DNA from: Dichetophora obliterata
Lineage: Eukaryota > Arthropoda > Insecta > Diptera > Sciomyzidae
DNA: 64,000 bases
Direction of reading: 5' to 3'
Assembly: GCA_963920525.1 (NCBI GenBank)
Contig: OY986436.1
Span: 182,244,361-182,308,360 of the forward strand
Shown here one piece after another: positions 12,013-22,472 of the stretch. The translations under genes and the position numbers were made by a program. Position 1 is the stretch's first letter; the number at the start of each line of letters is the position of its first letter. The notes under the pieces are model-generated. The model made no database searches, was not told the origin of the DNA, and saw only the letters and a list, made by a program, of their open reading frames with translations.

Positions 12013-12546
12013 CTGTTTTTTCGATGTTTTATATTGTATTAAAATTAGGCCATGTTTACGATTTTCAAAGTTCCAAGATCTGAAAATGCCGTTTTGAAGT
12101 ACTCATTGAGAAAATAAGATTCACCGAAGAAATTATCGATATATTAATGAGTTATAGGGGACCAAAGTTTAAAAAATCGGTGTAAAAAAAGTTGTGATTT
12201 TTCAAACTTTTCCCACAAAAATAAGCATTATGGGTATCAAAAAATGTTATGCTATTACCTATTCAACGAGCTTTTTAACCATAAAAATTCATGCCATACT
12301 TTTTAAGAATATCGTGAAAGGGTTGACCATGAAGTGTTCATAATTTATATAATATTATAACTTCAAAAGTAATGCATGGATTTTTATGGATAATAGCTCG
12401 TTGAATAGGTATAAGCATAGCCTTTTTTTACACATAAAACTTAGTTGTATAGGAGAATTTAAAAGAGGCATAAGTTGTTTAGACCAATTTACGATGGAAA
12501 TCGTTATCGCGCCCTCGTAATGAATCATAAAACATCGAAAAAACAG
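12013..12546. mobile_element. Tc1/mariner-type MITE (534 bp)
   Basis: The inverted ends CTGTTTTTTCGATGTTTTAT (12013-12032) and its complement ending at 12546 are flanked by TA on both sides (12011-12012 and 12547-12548). Sub-terminal arms continue inward: the CTATTCAACGAGCT block near 12260 pairs with AGCTCGTTGAATAG near 12392. There is no coding capacity. Confidence 0.8.
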
Positions 12547-12607
12547 TATAACGTCTAACTTTAAAAAACTGCACTACAACTTTTTTGAAGAAAAGTGTTT
12601 TTCACCT

Positions 12608-12703
12608 ATGTTTTTATTATACCTATAACCATATGTACAAATTTTGCGTAGAATACTCCTCTGAATTAATGGCACGTTTTTGGACTTTAGCCCCAATGTG
12701 CAA
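12608..12703 (-). repeat. Dispersed repeat, copy 2
   Basis: Reverse-complement counterpart of 7955-8048. The match includes the ATTAATTCAGAGGAG core and TTTGTACATAT block read on the minus strand. Confidence 0.7.
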
Positions 12704-14010
12704 CGTGACTTTGGTTGCAACGCAGTGTCATTCAAAACCATCTTTTTCTAAACCTTTAATTCAAGATTACATTCATGGCTTGCAAGTATATTAGTAAAAA
12801 TTTTTGATGAATTGGTTTTTGATCTCTTTGGCGCGTATTGTTGATGTTTCGATAGTTTTTGGAATAAAAATATTCGGGATATTTTGCTAATGAGAACTGC
12901 TTAATATATAAATTTATGAAGTTTTTGAGGTATAAAGCTAATTATATTACAGAAGTTACTAAATTTAAAATGTTTTGGAATCACATATAAACTTTTTAAG
13001 CATAACTTTTATTAAATTATAATATTTACATGTATTAAATTGTAGTCTACTCTTATTGTGTCACATATTATTTACCTTTAAAGGGACTTAAATATTGCTG
13101 AAAATAATTTTTTTAAGAAGTCTTGAAAGGAGTTCAATTCTTTGAATAAATTGAATTTTGGGGAATCTCAGAATTCAAGACTATAGGATATCCGGAATCC
13201 ATTAAGTCCAGCTGACGTCATGGCGGCGACCTGAGCAACGCAATCTACAATACAACAATAACAATAAAAATAAAAACAGCGCATATTTAAAAATAAGCAA
13301 TCAGCAACATTTCAACACACTTTTTAATATCTGTCAAAAGAACAAAAAAACGATGATGATAATGATGATGATGAAAAACCAGAGGAATAAAAACATACAT
13401 CTTGCAGTATTTAACAAAAGAAAAGATTTTGTATACATTTAATGAAAATGTGGAAACTATAAGAGTAAATAAAAGAATGGAGTGGAAAAAAATAGTAAGA
13501 ACAAAAAATATATGAAACAACATATGAATTATCATTTTAAAGCAAAAAAGTCTTGGCATTGCAGTTTGCGGTGATTCGAAACATGAACAAAAAAAAAACA
13601 AACAACAGCAATATAAGCGCTTAAATTAAATGTTAGTGTTGCCAACTGCTACAAATATTCATATATTGCAGAGAAAAAAAAACAATAATTTAAAGGGTAC
13701 TGATACCACAAAATAAATGTTACAAAAAAAAAGAAAATCGTTTAAGCAAAAAGTAAAAATAATAACAAAAACACAGAGCACAAAAATGGTGAAAAAATGT
13801 CTTGTTTTAAAATGGAAAAGTACCAACTTCGCTAAACGTTAAGAACAAGCAAAATTAAATTGAAAAAACTTTGAGAATAAAAAGGGTATTCGCAATAAAT
13901 ATTGCTAAACACTTGCATAAAATGTTGGTACTTGTTTTCGCTGTTGCAATTGTACGCATTCTCATGTTTATTAACATTCTTTCTGTTATCTTCTTTTTGG
14001 CGATGTTGTT

Positions 14011-14011
<1 letters not shown>
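12704..14011. other. AT-rich region, no gene seen
   Basis: It contains a GAT-rich stretch near 13352-13375 and A-rich simple sequence. ORFs here come from low-complexity sequence. Confidence 0.4.

Positions 14012-14053
<42 letters not shown>
14012..14053 (+). repeat. T42 homopolymer tract
   Basis: Forty-two consecutive T residues. The poly-lysine and poly-phenylalanine ORFs spanning it are artefacts. Confidence 0.95.
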
Positions 14054-14054
<1 letters not shown>

Positions 14055-14694
14055 TTAATGTGATATGACTCGCCTTTGTTGCATTTTGATATGACTGCCA
14101 ATAAGGCTGTATCAATTTTTACCTTAAGACTGCCGATGTTGGGATTTTTTCCGTTTTCTCCTTCTTTTACGTTTAACCTTGATAGCGATCTCGACTTCAG
14201 GCAGCGTCTTGTGTAAGACTTTCCGGCGTCTAACAGTCGAGAAATCTTTTGATTTTTTGATATTCCAAATAATGTTGGTAGTTTTGGTGTTACTATTCAA
14301 AAACCATCCTTTTCTACCTTTAAAATGACCTTTTTAAGTTTTAAATCTTATTTAATGGCGTTTTTTTTTCTCGCCAAAAAATTCTGACCTCTGAGAGCGC
14401 AGAATTTTGGCCTGAACTCAAAAAATGTTGACCTGTTCTTCATCGAGAAAAGAACATAAAAATGTAACTTATTTTTCAATGTTGTGTTGGCTGCACTGCT
14501 ATATCGAGATACATCAAATAAATTGCAGAAATCTTCTAAATTTTTGTAAAGAAGAAGCTCACTCTTTAATAAAATGTCAATACAATGTTAAATATTTTCT
14601 TATCATGTCACTTTTTATAAGCTTTTATTTAACTTGCTTCTTGCATCCTAGTTCTTGCTTCTACAACTTGTTGGTATCCGATTAAGCTGGAATT
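14054..14694. other. Unassigned region with a diverged MITE fragment
   Basis: The section 14350-14460 (TTCTCGCCAAAAAATTCTGACC, CATCGAGAAAAGAACA) resembles the repeat families at 15680-15842 and 42520-42712. Otherwise nothing is recognised. Confidence 0.35.
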
Positions 14695-15300
14695 TAACCT
14701 ACATATGTAAGTCCAGTGACAATGCAATATTATGATAAAATTTTTTACCACACCCCCTTTTACCGCCCACAAATCAATAAAAATGCTTTATCTTTAAAAC
14801 TTCTGGGCCGATTCAGCTGCAATTTTGGCAGTAAATTTCCTTCGAGTAGAGGATAGTTAAGGAAAAAATTTTGCCACACCCCCTTTTACCGCCCACAAAT
14901 CCATAAAAACGCTATATCTCTAAAACTACTTTACCGATTCTGCTGAAATTTTGGCAGTAAATTTCCTTCGAGTAGAGCATAAAAAATGAAAAAATTTTGC
15001 CACTCCCCCTTTTACCTCCCACAAATCCATAAAAATGATATATCTCTAAAACTACGGGGCTGATTCAGCTGAAATTTAAACAGTAAAGTTTCATCAAATA
15101 AATCATAAAACATTTCACCACACCCCCTTTTACCGCCCACAAATCAATAAAAATGCTATATCTCCAAAACTACGGGGCTGATTCAGCTAAAATTTTGGCA
15201 GTTAATTTTTTTCAAGTAGAGGATGGTTCAGGAAAAATTGTGCCACGCCCCCTTTTACCACCCACAAATCAAAAAATGCTAGATCTCCATAAGTTTTGAA
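14695..15300 (+). repeat. Helitron-associated minisatellite, about 124-bp unit
   Basis: About 4.5 tandem units, each starting near a CCACACCCCCTTTTACCGCC block at about 14749, 14874, 15000, 15118 and 15242. Each also carries AATCAATAAAAATGC and GATTCAGCTGAAATTTTGGC. The same wording occurs in the Helitron copies at 36-38 kb and 57 kb, so this is a Helitron internal-repeat fragment in the plus orientation. Confidence 0.75.
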
Positions 15301-15335
15301 AATAAAAGATATTAATAATAAACCTTTAAGACTAA

Positions 15336-15631
15336 AAAGTAAAAAATAAATAAAAAGTAAAAAAAAATTTTAAAAAATAAGCTTTTATTTAAAAAGACGT
15401 GAACTGAAAAGAAAAAAATAAATTTAAGTGACATTTGTCATATATGTATACAGTAGGTATATTCTAGGTGCAGAAGAACCCCTCTCTTGGTTACTCATCA
15501 TCATAGTAACCAACTGTATACATATATGACAAATGTCACTTAAATTTATTTTTTCTTTTTAGTTCACGTCTTTTTAAATAAAAGCTTATTTTTTAAAAAG
15601 TTTTTTACTTTTTATTTATTTGTTTCTTCAG
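15336..15631. repeat. Near-perfect 118-bp-arm palindrome
   Basis: The left arm (15336-15454) and right arm (15513-15631) are almost exact reverse complements around a 58-bp spacer. For example TGACATTTGTCATATATGTA at 15430-15449 mirrors the block at 15518-15537, and GACGTGAACT mirrors AGTTCACGTC. The high identity implies a recent origin or gene-conversion maintenance. Confidence 0.9.
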
Positions 15632-15679
15632 TTGGTAGCATTTGAGGACAGAACTGTGAAACCGTTGATCTTGGACGTG

Positions 15680-15842
15680 CAAAATCTCTGCATTTTTTAT
15701 ACTTTTCAGGTCAAAATTTTCGAGAAAAGAACACGATTTATTTTTAGAGGTCATCATTTTTTTGAGAAAAGTACACAAAAAGTGCATTATTCTCAAAGAA
15801 GGCAGAAAAAATGCAGAATTTTTCAAGAAAAGAAAACGCCAT
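15680..15842. mobile_element. Short inverted-repeat element (family member 1)
   Basis: Inverted ends ATTTTTTATAC/GAAAAATTCTGCATTTTT enclose the internal block TCGAGAAAAGAACACGAT. The same internal block occurs at 42590-42625 inside the LINE, and a diverged copy lies at 14350-14460. It is a small non-autonomous element of unknown superfamily. Confidence 0.5.
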
Positions 15843-15981
15843 AAGACAAGTTTTTTAGAATTTTATGTTTCGTTACAAATTTCAGGTGTCAAATCATAAA
15901 AAATCATCAGGAATTGTATCTTTACCTTGACCAGGAAGAACCCACAACCTTAATCCTATTGAAAATTGTTGGCATTACATG

Positions 15982-16820
15982 TAGTTTCCAACCGAATATT
16001 CGGTTTCGGTTATGGCCAGTTTCAGCCCTTTTTGTCAGTTTCAGCCCTTTTTGTCAGTTTCAGCCAGTTTCGGCTAGTTTCGGCTATTCGGCATTATTGA
16101 GGCGATGTTTCTCAATAGATGTTTGGTAAAAACATCTTGCATCAGTCATTTAATTCAAATATAAAAATATTTACGTCGCATTGTACAAAACAAAAATTAT
16201 GAATTCGTCTATAATTTGATTTCTCGTGCTAACGCAAAACATTTTGGTTAATTTTATGCGTTTGATGCTATCATTTTCGATTTTATCATCTCTTTTATAG
16301 TAATAACGTTTAATAGGTAAATAATAGATAATAGCCAAAAATTGTTAATTAAACTTCCGAACGAATTCTGTGTGTGTGGAATAAAGGAAAATAAAACGAA
16401 ATATTTCTATTTTTTAATACAAAAAATAATACATATAATACATAAGATTTAAAAAAAAATACTTTGTTTTGTAGTTCTATAAAAATGTACATCGTAGGTG
16501 CATACTATTTTGAATGTGTACTGATAATATAAAGCATGGAATTCATTTGTAATAAAAAATAAAATAAAAAATTATCGCATTTAGTATTGTAGTAAACTTC
16601 AATTAATTATTAAAAACTTCAATATTCAAATAATACTTTTTTATATTGTATTAAATTTTTTCTTATGTGTATGAAAGTACTTTTGTTTCCTTTTAATAAA
16701 AAAAAATTATTTGTAAGAACTTCAATTTTCATATTAATTACTAGTTTCACTTTCGGCCAAATATTATAAAATGGCCAAATATTCGGTTTCGGCCAAAATT
16801 CCGTTTTCGGTCGGACACTA
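15982..16820. mobile_element. hAT-like MITE with CCGAATATTCGG subterminal repeats
   Basis: The left end TAGTTTCCAACCGAATATTC and right end (complement TAGTGTCCGACCGAAAACGG) form imperfect inverted termini. Subterminal TTTCGGCC/CAGTTTCAGCC repeats follow inside; CAGTTTCAGCCCTTTTTGT is duplicated at 16018-16054. The flanking 8-mers (ATTACATG and ATTATGCG) match at only 5 of 8 positions, so the target duplication is doubtful. There is no coding capacity. Confidence 0.6.
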
Positions 16821-17040
16821 ATTATGCGGATAGAGGAAATCGGGAAAAGTGGTCAATCTCTCTTATTGACTTGAAACGAATTATCGGATGCATGGTTTCA
16901 AGAAAGAGGTGAAAACTATTTGACTCAACACCGATTCGCAAATATTGAGGTATTCGAGGTGTATTGAATACAAGTGAATTCACCTTGATTTCAAATTAAT
17001 AAATGGCATTTTAAAGTAAAAAAACTAAATATATCAAATA

Positions 17041-17180
17041 TATAAAAAATTGCCCTAAGATGCCCTTGCACGAGGCAAGCACGGCCCGGGATCGATTCCC
17101 GACGGCATCACAGAGATTTCTGATGAAGCCTGTAGCGGGGCCGAAATTGCAATAAAATCAGCTAGTGATGTTTTGCTTTT
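17041..17180 (+). mobile_element. SINE-like or retrozyme-like fragment with pol III B-box-like motif and hammerhead
   Basis: A GC-richer patch holds GGATCGATTCCCG at 17089-17101, similar to the pol III B box (GGTTCGANNCC), directly followed by a predicted hammerhead ribozyme. A T-rich stretch follows. Known analogues combining a short pol III-like unit with a hammerhead exist (schistosome Sm-alpha SINEs), and Penelope-like retroelements carry hammerheads in their terminal repeats. No reverse transcriptase or GIY-YIG sequence is seen nearby. Element boundaries are not defined. Confidence 0.5.
17106..17170 (+). ncRNA. Predicted type I hammerhead ribozyme
   Basis: The order of parts is that of a type I hammerhead. 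Outer stem I CATCAC (17106-17111) pairs with GTGATG (17165-17170). Inner stem I GATTT (17115-17119) pairs with AAATC (17155-17159). Core CTGATGA is at 17120-17126. Stem II is GCC(U) at 17128-17131 with (G)GGC at 17138-17141, with a 6-nt loop. Core GAAA is at 17143-17146. A very short stem III (ATT/AAT) leads to the NUH triplet ATA (17152-17154), so cleavage would follow 17154. The first stem II pair is an A-C mismatch, one transition from a canonical G-C. A two- to three-pair stem III is typical of retroelement hammerheads, which may act as dimers. Activity is untested. Confidence 0.65.
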
Positions 17181-17462
17181 TTTGATTGAAAAATGTTGTT
17201 GTTTCTTTGGAAAAAATTCGTTAGAGCAATTAATTGTTCTAACCTGACCTAAAGCACAATAAACGATTTTAAACTATCAAGCAACTAGAATTTGTGTTTA
17301 AAATCAAGAATAATTTAAACTATCAAACATATAGAATTTGTTTTTAAATCATAGAAAGTCAACATAATAAATGACAAGGTCATATAGAAAACTTTAAAAA
17401 TAAAAACAGCTAACAAAACTGTTCCTACGTTTTTCCACCATTTTTCATATTTTTGTAAAATG

Positions 17463-18092
17463 CATGAATTAAATTGTGAGCTTTAGATCAAGTAAGTTTT
17501 TAAAGAAGGCAACAACAACAACTCTGTATAGAGTCAATCACTTAGCTGACTAGACAGTGTCTTTCGCAAATCGCTACATTTTCCTCTTCAGTAGTCTTTG
17601 AGTGATTAGGCTGTGATCAACTCACTGTTTAAACTAGTATATGAGTGCGCAGATTTTAGAATTCATTCTTTTGAATTGTATGGCTGCTAATCATATGACA
17701 TTTCAAAGCAGTAGGCTATTTATAGATCACCGCCATCAACTCTTTCAAGGTTGCCATCTGTTCTAGTTGCTTCTTTATTTATTTCAATATTCATTGGTGT
17801 TCGATAGCTTGTCGAAATGCACCATAGAAATAAAACCAGTTTTTTGCTTCGCCAGAAGCTAGTGTTCTAACTGAAAGGTGGCTATTTTCACAACCAAATG
17901 TTCAATTACACATACTAGTTTGAACAGTGAATTGATCACAGCTTAATCAATCAAAGACTGAAGAGGAAAATGTAGCGATTTCCGAAACAGACTGTATAGT
18001 CAGCTAAGTGATTGACTCTACACAGAGTTGTTGTTGTTGTTGTTGCCTTCTTTAAAAACTTACTTGATCTAAAGCTCACAATTTAATTCATG
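17463..18092. mobile_element. Foldback element with 180-bp arms
   Basis: Arms 17463-17643 and 17911-18092 are reverse complements: CATGAATTAAATTGTGAGC, GATCAAGTAAGTTTTTAAAG, TAGTCAGCTAAGTGATTGAC and the CTGAAGAGGAAAATGTAGCG block all pair. The outer arms carry a CAA/GTT trinucleotide run. The unique centre of about 267 bp has no coding sequence. Confidence 0.85.
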
Positions 18093-18298
18093 TAATAACT
18101 TCATAGATCATAAAACTAATTAACTATTTGTAAAATGTTTATAACTATTTGTTAAATGTTTACATTGTATTTAAAAGACATAAGATTATCTACATAGTAC
18201 TTAATAGAGCAGATTAAAATATGCTAATGCATATTGCATATGCTTTTGCATATTTCGACACTTTTTAAACCTTTTGCATTTTTACTACATTCGTGCTT

Positions 18299-18912
18299 AT
18301 ACACAGTTAGAAATCTTGGACTAAATTTTAGTCCCACTAAAATATTACTGCATTTTTTTAAACATTTCGGTTTAAAATCTAAGCTTTTAAGACACTTCCT
18401 CATATTTAAAACTGTTCTGCACTAGAATTTTAACCAAAAGAAATATTACAGCATCTATTTAAGCTTTTCAGTTTAAATTTTAGCTTTTTGTTTTAAATTT
18501 AAGCCTTTTTGGTTTAATTTTAAGTACACATCTGTATTACTTTTTTAATACAATTTATACTAAATTCGGGTACATTTGTATACTTAATTTGGATTAAGAC
18601 CCGTAAAAGGTTAGCCTGGCAATGCTGCGACTCAATATTAGGCTACTCGGTTCATATGTTTGTTGCCCTGCACGGTGGTTAGAGTAGTGAGTTTGCAAAC
18701 TAATGTCGTGTGATCGAATTTCGCGATGTTTGCTATTTTTGTTTTTTTGTAATGTGTTAATCCAAGCTCGTACTAAATTTTAAACCAAAACTGTATTAAA
18801 AGCATGTTTTAGTATTTTGCAAATATGTACTAGATTTGAAACCAAAGCTGGTGTGGACTAATATGTAATACAGAAAAGTTTCAATTTTAGTTCAAGATTT
18901 ATAACCGTGTGT
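18299..18912. mobile_element. TIR element with internal tRNA-like core (copy 1)
   Basis: The left end ACACAGTTAGAAATCTTGGA and the right end (complement ACACACGGTTATAAATCTTG) form inverted termini of about 26 bp. At 18665-18735 lies a tRNA-like core: GGTGGTTAGAG (D-arm/A-box-like), an anticodon-arm-like GTTTGCAAAC, and GTGATCGAATTTCG (B-box-like). The same arrangement appears at 32665-33295. There is no reading frame. Left of the element, AGAGCAGATTAAAATATGC at 18208-18226 resembles the hAT end at 18929. Confidence 0.55.
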
Positions 18913-18928
18913 ATCATTTACTTATGAC

Positions 18929-20041
18929 TAGAGAAGATTAAAATATGCATTTGTCTGAAAATGCAGATTTTGCCTATTTTGACCATTTTTTTCAGTTTGT
19001 GCATTGTTTGAGGATTCGTGCTATTTTTGCATATTTTCAACACATGTTATCATATTTTCACCAAAAAAGTCAAAAAAGTTTAAAATTTTTCAAAGTACTA
19101 CGTTTTTTACTTTTTTTCCATAAGAAGATATTCAAATCAACTTGTTCTGAATTGAGACTCCCACCAACACCTTCAATGATAAGCCAGGGCACTTGGTTGA
19201 GAGCTGCTTAATACCACAGTGACAATTTTTTTAAAATAAAATCTTTAATAGAAAGTATTAAATATACAGGCAGTGAAGCAATTCGCATGGCAAAAGGTTG
19301 GTAGCACAGCGATTTGGATTTTATTAAATCAAATTTCACAATTATTCACCACTCGATAATAAAATAAGAAACAAAAGGCTTATCGCTTACAACAAGTCTA
19401 AAACAAGTTGTCAGCATAGACAAGTATGTAACTCTATTGAGAGATAAGAAATTTTTAAGTACATTTGATTCAGTATTAAGCCATAACCCAGGTTTTATGG
19501 ATAATAAAATTGAGGAACTGATTTTGTTTGCTACAAAAGAAGTTGTCCGTAAGTACACTGGAAAACTTACGCCTACTGAATTGTCGAAACTTAAATACTG
19601 CCCAGTTACATCCTGCGATGTGGTACACAGTTTTTCTGCTTACGGATCTTTTTTAACCAAAAAAACTTCATAAGCTCACGTTGGAAAACTTAAAACAACA
19701 TATGATTTTCAACAGCAATTGTGAAAAAGATCCAGAAGACGATGTTTAAAGACAATCTATAAACATTAACTTTTTTAATAATAGCATTTATTGCCTTTTT
19801 TATTTTTATTATATTTATTATTATTTTGTGCAAACGCTTTAAGCGAACCATTTAAAAAAAAAACAGAGGCTATTTCAACTCGATTGCTTACTGTTAAGAT
19901 GATAAAATAAAATTTAATAAACAATTCCATTCATCTAAATTCATTGTATTTATTTGTAAATTTTATTATTTTTCGTACATATTTTTTTTTTGTTTTCGTG
20001 CATATTTTGCCATTTTTTCGTGCCTATTTTAATCTTCTCTA
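18929..20041 (+). mobile_element. hAT transposon with perfect 8-bp target duplication
   Basis: CTTATGAC at 18921-18928 is repeated exactly at 20042-20049. Between them the termini TAGAGAAGATTAAAATATGC and (complement) TAGAGAAGATTAAAATAGGC are inverted repeats. The element is 1113 bp and carries a C-terminal hAT transposase remnant, so it is an internally deleted, non-autonomous copy. The intact duplication and long matching ends suggest a fairly young insertion. Confidence 0.85.
19437..19749 (+). pseudogene. hAT transposase C-terminal remnant
   Basis: The frame from 19437 contains FLSTFDSVLSHNPGF and LSKLKYCPVTSCDVVHSFSA, the hAT C-terminal dimerisation region of the type that normally reads CDVERSFS. 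A frameshift near 19670 moves the homology to the next frame (HKLTLENLKQHMIF), which ends in acidic residues before a TAA at about 19747. There is no ATG and no catalytic RNase H-like core, so it is a fragment left by internal deletion of the element above. Confidence 0.75.
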
Positions 20042-20167
20042 CTTATGACTAATACAGGGCTCAAAAAGAACTGAAAAACATTTTTCAAACACCACCCATA
20101 TCGATAATTACTTGAATATCACAATTGACTTAAACAAAAGTTTTTGCTTTATCAAAGATCTGCATTA

Positions 20168-20772
20168 GGGTGTCGCAAAAATATATTTTTTTTTATTTTG
20201 ACAGAGAGGCTTTAATACTTCCACTTGACCTTAGAAACACCCTCCGTGAAGCTCATCTAAATTGGTAAAGGCTTAGAGGTCGCGAATTCATTTTCTAATT
20301 TTCCCATACGATTTGTATGGGGAAAAATCAGTTTTGCTGGTAAATTGAATTTAGAGCCATTATCTTTTAAGCAAAATGGTTAAAAAAAAGTGTTCCCTCA
20401 AATTGTGCCCAATTTAAATTTAAGACCAATAACAATACTGAAAATGGAGTTCTCTAAGAGATATTGATTTTTAATGAAATAATTCTAAGTAAAGTATTCA
20501 TTTATATAAGTAGCTCTAAGAAGTGCTCTACAGACCACCAAATAATAAGCAGATGAAAATAAAATTTGGATATGTCCTAACAGACAAAAGTTGAGGGAAC
20601 ACATTTTTTTTTAATCATTTTGCTTAAAGATAATAGCTCTAAATTCAATTTACCAGCAAAATTGATTTTTCCCCATAAAAATTGAGATGCGCTTCACAGA
20701 GGGTGTTCTAAGGTCAAATGGAAGTGGAAAAGCCGCAGACATCAAACACGATTTTCTTTTTTTGGGATACGC
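20168..20772. mobile_element. Tc1/mariner-type foldback MITE (605 bp)
   Basis: GGGTGTCGCAAAA at the left and GGGATACGC at the right are imperfect inverted ends flanked by TA (20166-20167 and 20773-20774). Long sub-terminal arms pair, for example TTTGCTGGTAAATTGAATTT (about 20333-20352) with the complement near 20640-20662, and GAGGGAACAC with GTGTTCCCTC. There is no coding sequence. Confidence 0.75.
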
Positions 20773-21131
20773 TAATCTGCATGCATACCAAATTTTCTCA
20801 AAATCGGAGCGATTAAAGGGGTTTTATACATAAAGAGCATCCAAAATGACTTATTAAAAAACCAAAATTTAATATTTATCTTTAAAAATTTAATAAATAA
20901 ATTTGCTCATTCACTGAAATAAACTTTAGAATTTATTTTTGATATGGAACTGAGCTACAAGCTCTCAAAAATTTTAAACTCGATTTTCTCGAAACACTGT
21001 TTACGCTCTTTTTGCACCCAATTGGCAATCAATTGATTGACTTTACTATTAATATCACCTTGAAAAAATGTCAACATTGATAGATATAAAACGAAAAAGA
21101 AACTACACCAATTCTTGTTTGATATTTGCAT
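20773..21131. other. Unassigned AT-rich spacer
   Basis: Nothing recognised. Confidence 0.4.
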
Positions 21132-21139
21132 ACGTATAG

Positions 21140-21879
21140 CCGTGCACGGACTTGAAAAAATTTTGAGTGGTAGATTGGACTGAAAAAGTGTGGTAGATTG
21201 AAAGAAAATGTGGCAGATTTGATATTTCCATTTGATATTTACGTAACACAGTTAAGAATAATAAAAACAAAGTATATTCAATATGAAAAAAAAAATTAAA
21301 ACGGATTAAAAACAATCTTTCAGTCAATAAAACAAAAAGCAAAACAATATGGAAAAAATCTGGTTAAGGGGCAGGAGCCTAATTTTATTTTAAATATGTG
21401 TTTTTACAGTATTGTTTCTTTACAGTCCGGTAAACTCACAACTCGCTGGAAATGGAGCTATGATTTTCCAGCAAGTTGTGAGTTTACCAGGACGGTAAGG
21501 AAATTGGGTCTAAAAAGAGTCCATTAAAAAATGTCGCTTACTTACGGTTTTCGAGATAAAATTCACCAAAGTTTAAAAAAAGGTAAAAGTATGTATTTCA
21601 AAACTAATAACAAAAATTTGGCTACTGACCATAAATAATATGTATGCTTATATAAATATATAGAAAAACAAAAACTAGAGAGCAATAAACCTTCCATTTC
21701 GTTTCGTTTTTCAGATTTAATATTGTTCATTATGAAAAAGTAACTTTTAAGTTTATTTAAAGTATTTTATAGAAAAAAAGTCATAAAAAATTTTCTGATA
21801 GTGCAAATAGTGGTGGAGTTTAAGCCTTCGGTGGTAAAAGTGGTAGATATACCAAAATAGTGGTAAAGTCCGTGCCCTG
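21140..21879. mobile_element. hAT-type MITE with 8-bp target duplication
   Basis: The ends CCGTGCACGGAC and (complement) CAGGGCACGGAC are inverted repeats. They are flanked by ACGTATAG (21132-21139) and GCGTATAG (21880-21887), a 7-of-8 match as expected for hAT. Sub-terminal GGTAGAT/GTGGTA motifs are repeated at both ends. No transposase is encoded. Confidence 0.75.
21429..21488. repeat. 24-bp-arm hairpin inside the hAT MITE
   Basis: GGTAAACTCACAACTCGCTG (from 21429) pairs with the complement ending at 21488, with one mismatch in 24 and a 12-nt loop. It could be a separate tiny MITE nested in the element. Confidence 0.8.
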
Positions 21880-22128
21880 GCGTATAGTTCTACTAACAAG
21901 ATAATGGAGTTGAATTTTAACACGAGTCTTGTCGCCCTGACTTTGAGATCACTCCAAACTTTTCATATTGACCGCTTCTTTAGCTCACTTACAAAAACTT
22001 CAACATTCCCGTGGGTGTTGTAATTCGAAGAATTGACTTCATCGTAGCATCACTCTTTGACTGCAAGAACTAAATTGTTTTTGTTTATTGTTACCCATTT
22101 GAAAAAAAGAGCCCTGCTGTATGTCCGC

Positions 22129-22472
22129 CGGCAACATGCCTCGGAAGGTCAGGAGACATGTTCGCCTCCATACCCGCTTAAATATTTTTCTATAGGCATG
22201 TTTTAGGCCAAGTCTGCCAGATGAACTGCCATAGCAGCAATGCAGCATGCATCTCATGGTATGAATGCAGAATCAATACATTTTCGTCAAATTAACTGCC
22301 CTCGCAGCAATCATGCATCTCATGGTATGAATTAATACCGTGAGATGCATGATGCATTGCTGCTATGGCAGTTCATTTGACAGATATGCCATCCTAGGTC
22401 ATGCCCATAGAAAAAAGATACAAGCTGATATGGGAGCGAGCATGTCTGCTGAATTTCCAACTAATGTTGCCG
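22129..22472. mobile_element. Foldback element
   Basis: Arms 22129-22264 and 22333-22472 are inverted. CGGCAACAT pairs with ATGTTGCCG, the CTATAGGCATG block pairs with CATGCCCATAG, and TGCCATAGCAGCAATGC pairs with GCATTGCTGCTATGGCA. The loop carries a third, direct partial copy (CATGCATCTCATGGTATGAA at about 22312). No coding sequence. Confidence 0.8.

Noticed and set aside
13832..14115. Lysine-rich ORFs on the minus strand
   Set aside because: They are produced by the T42 tract.
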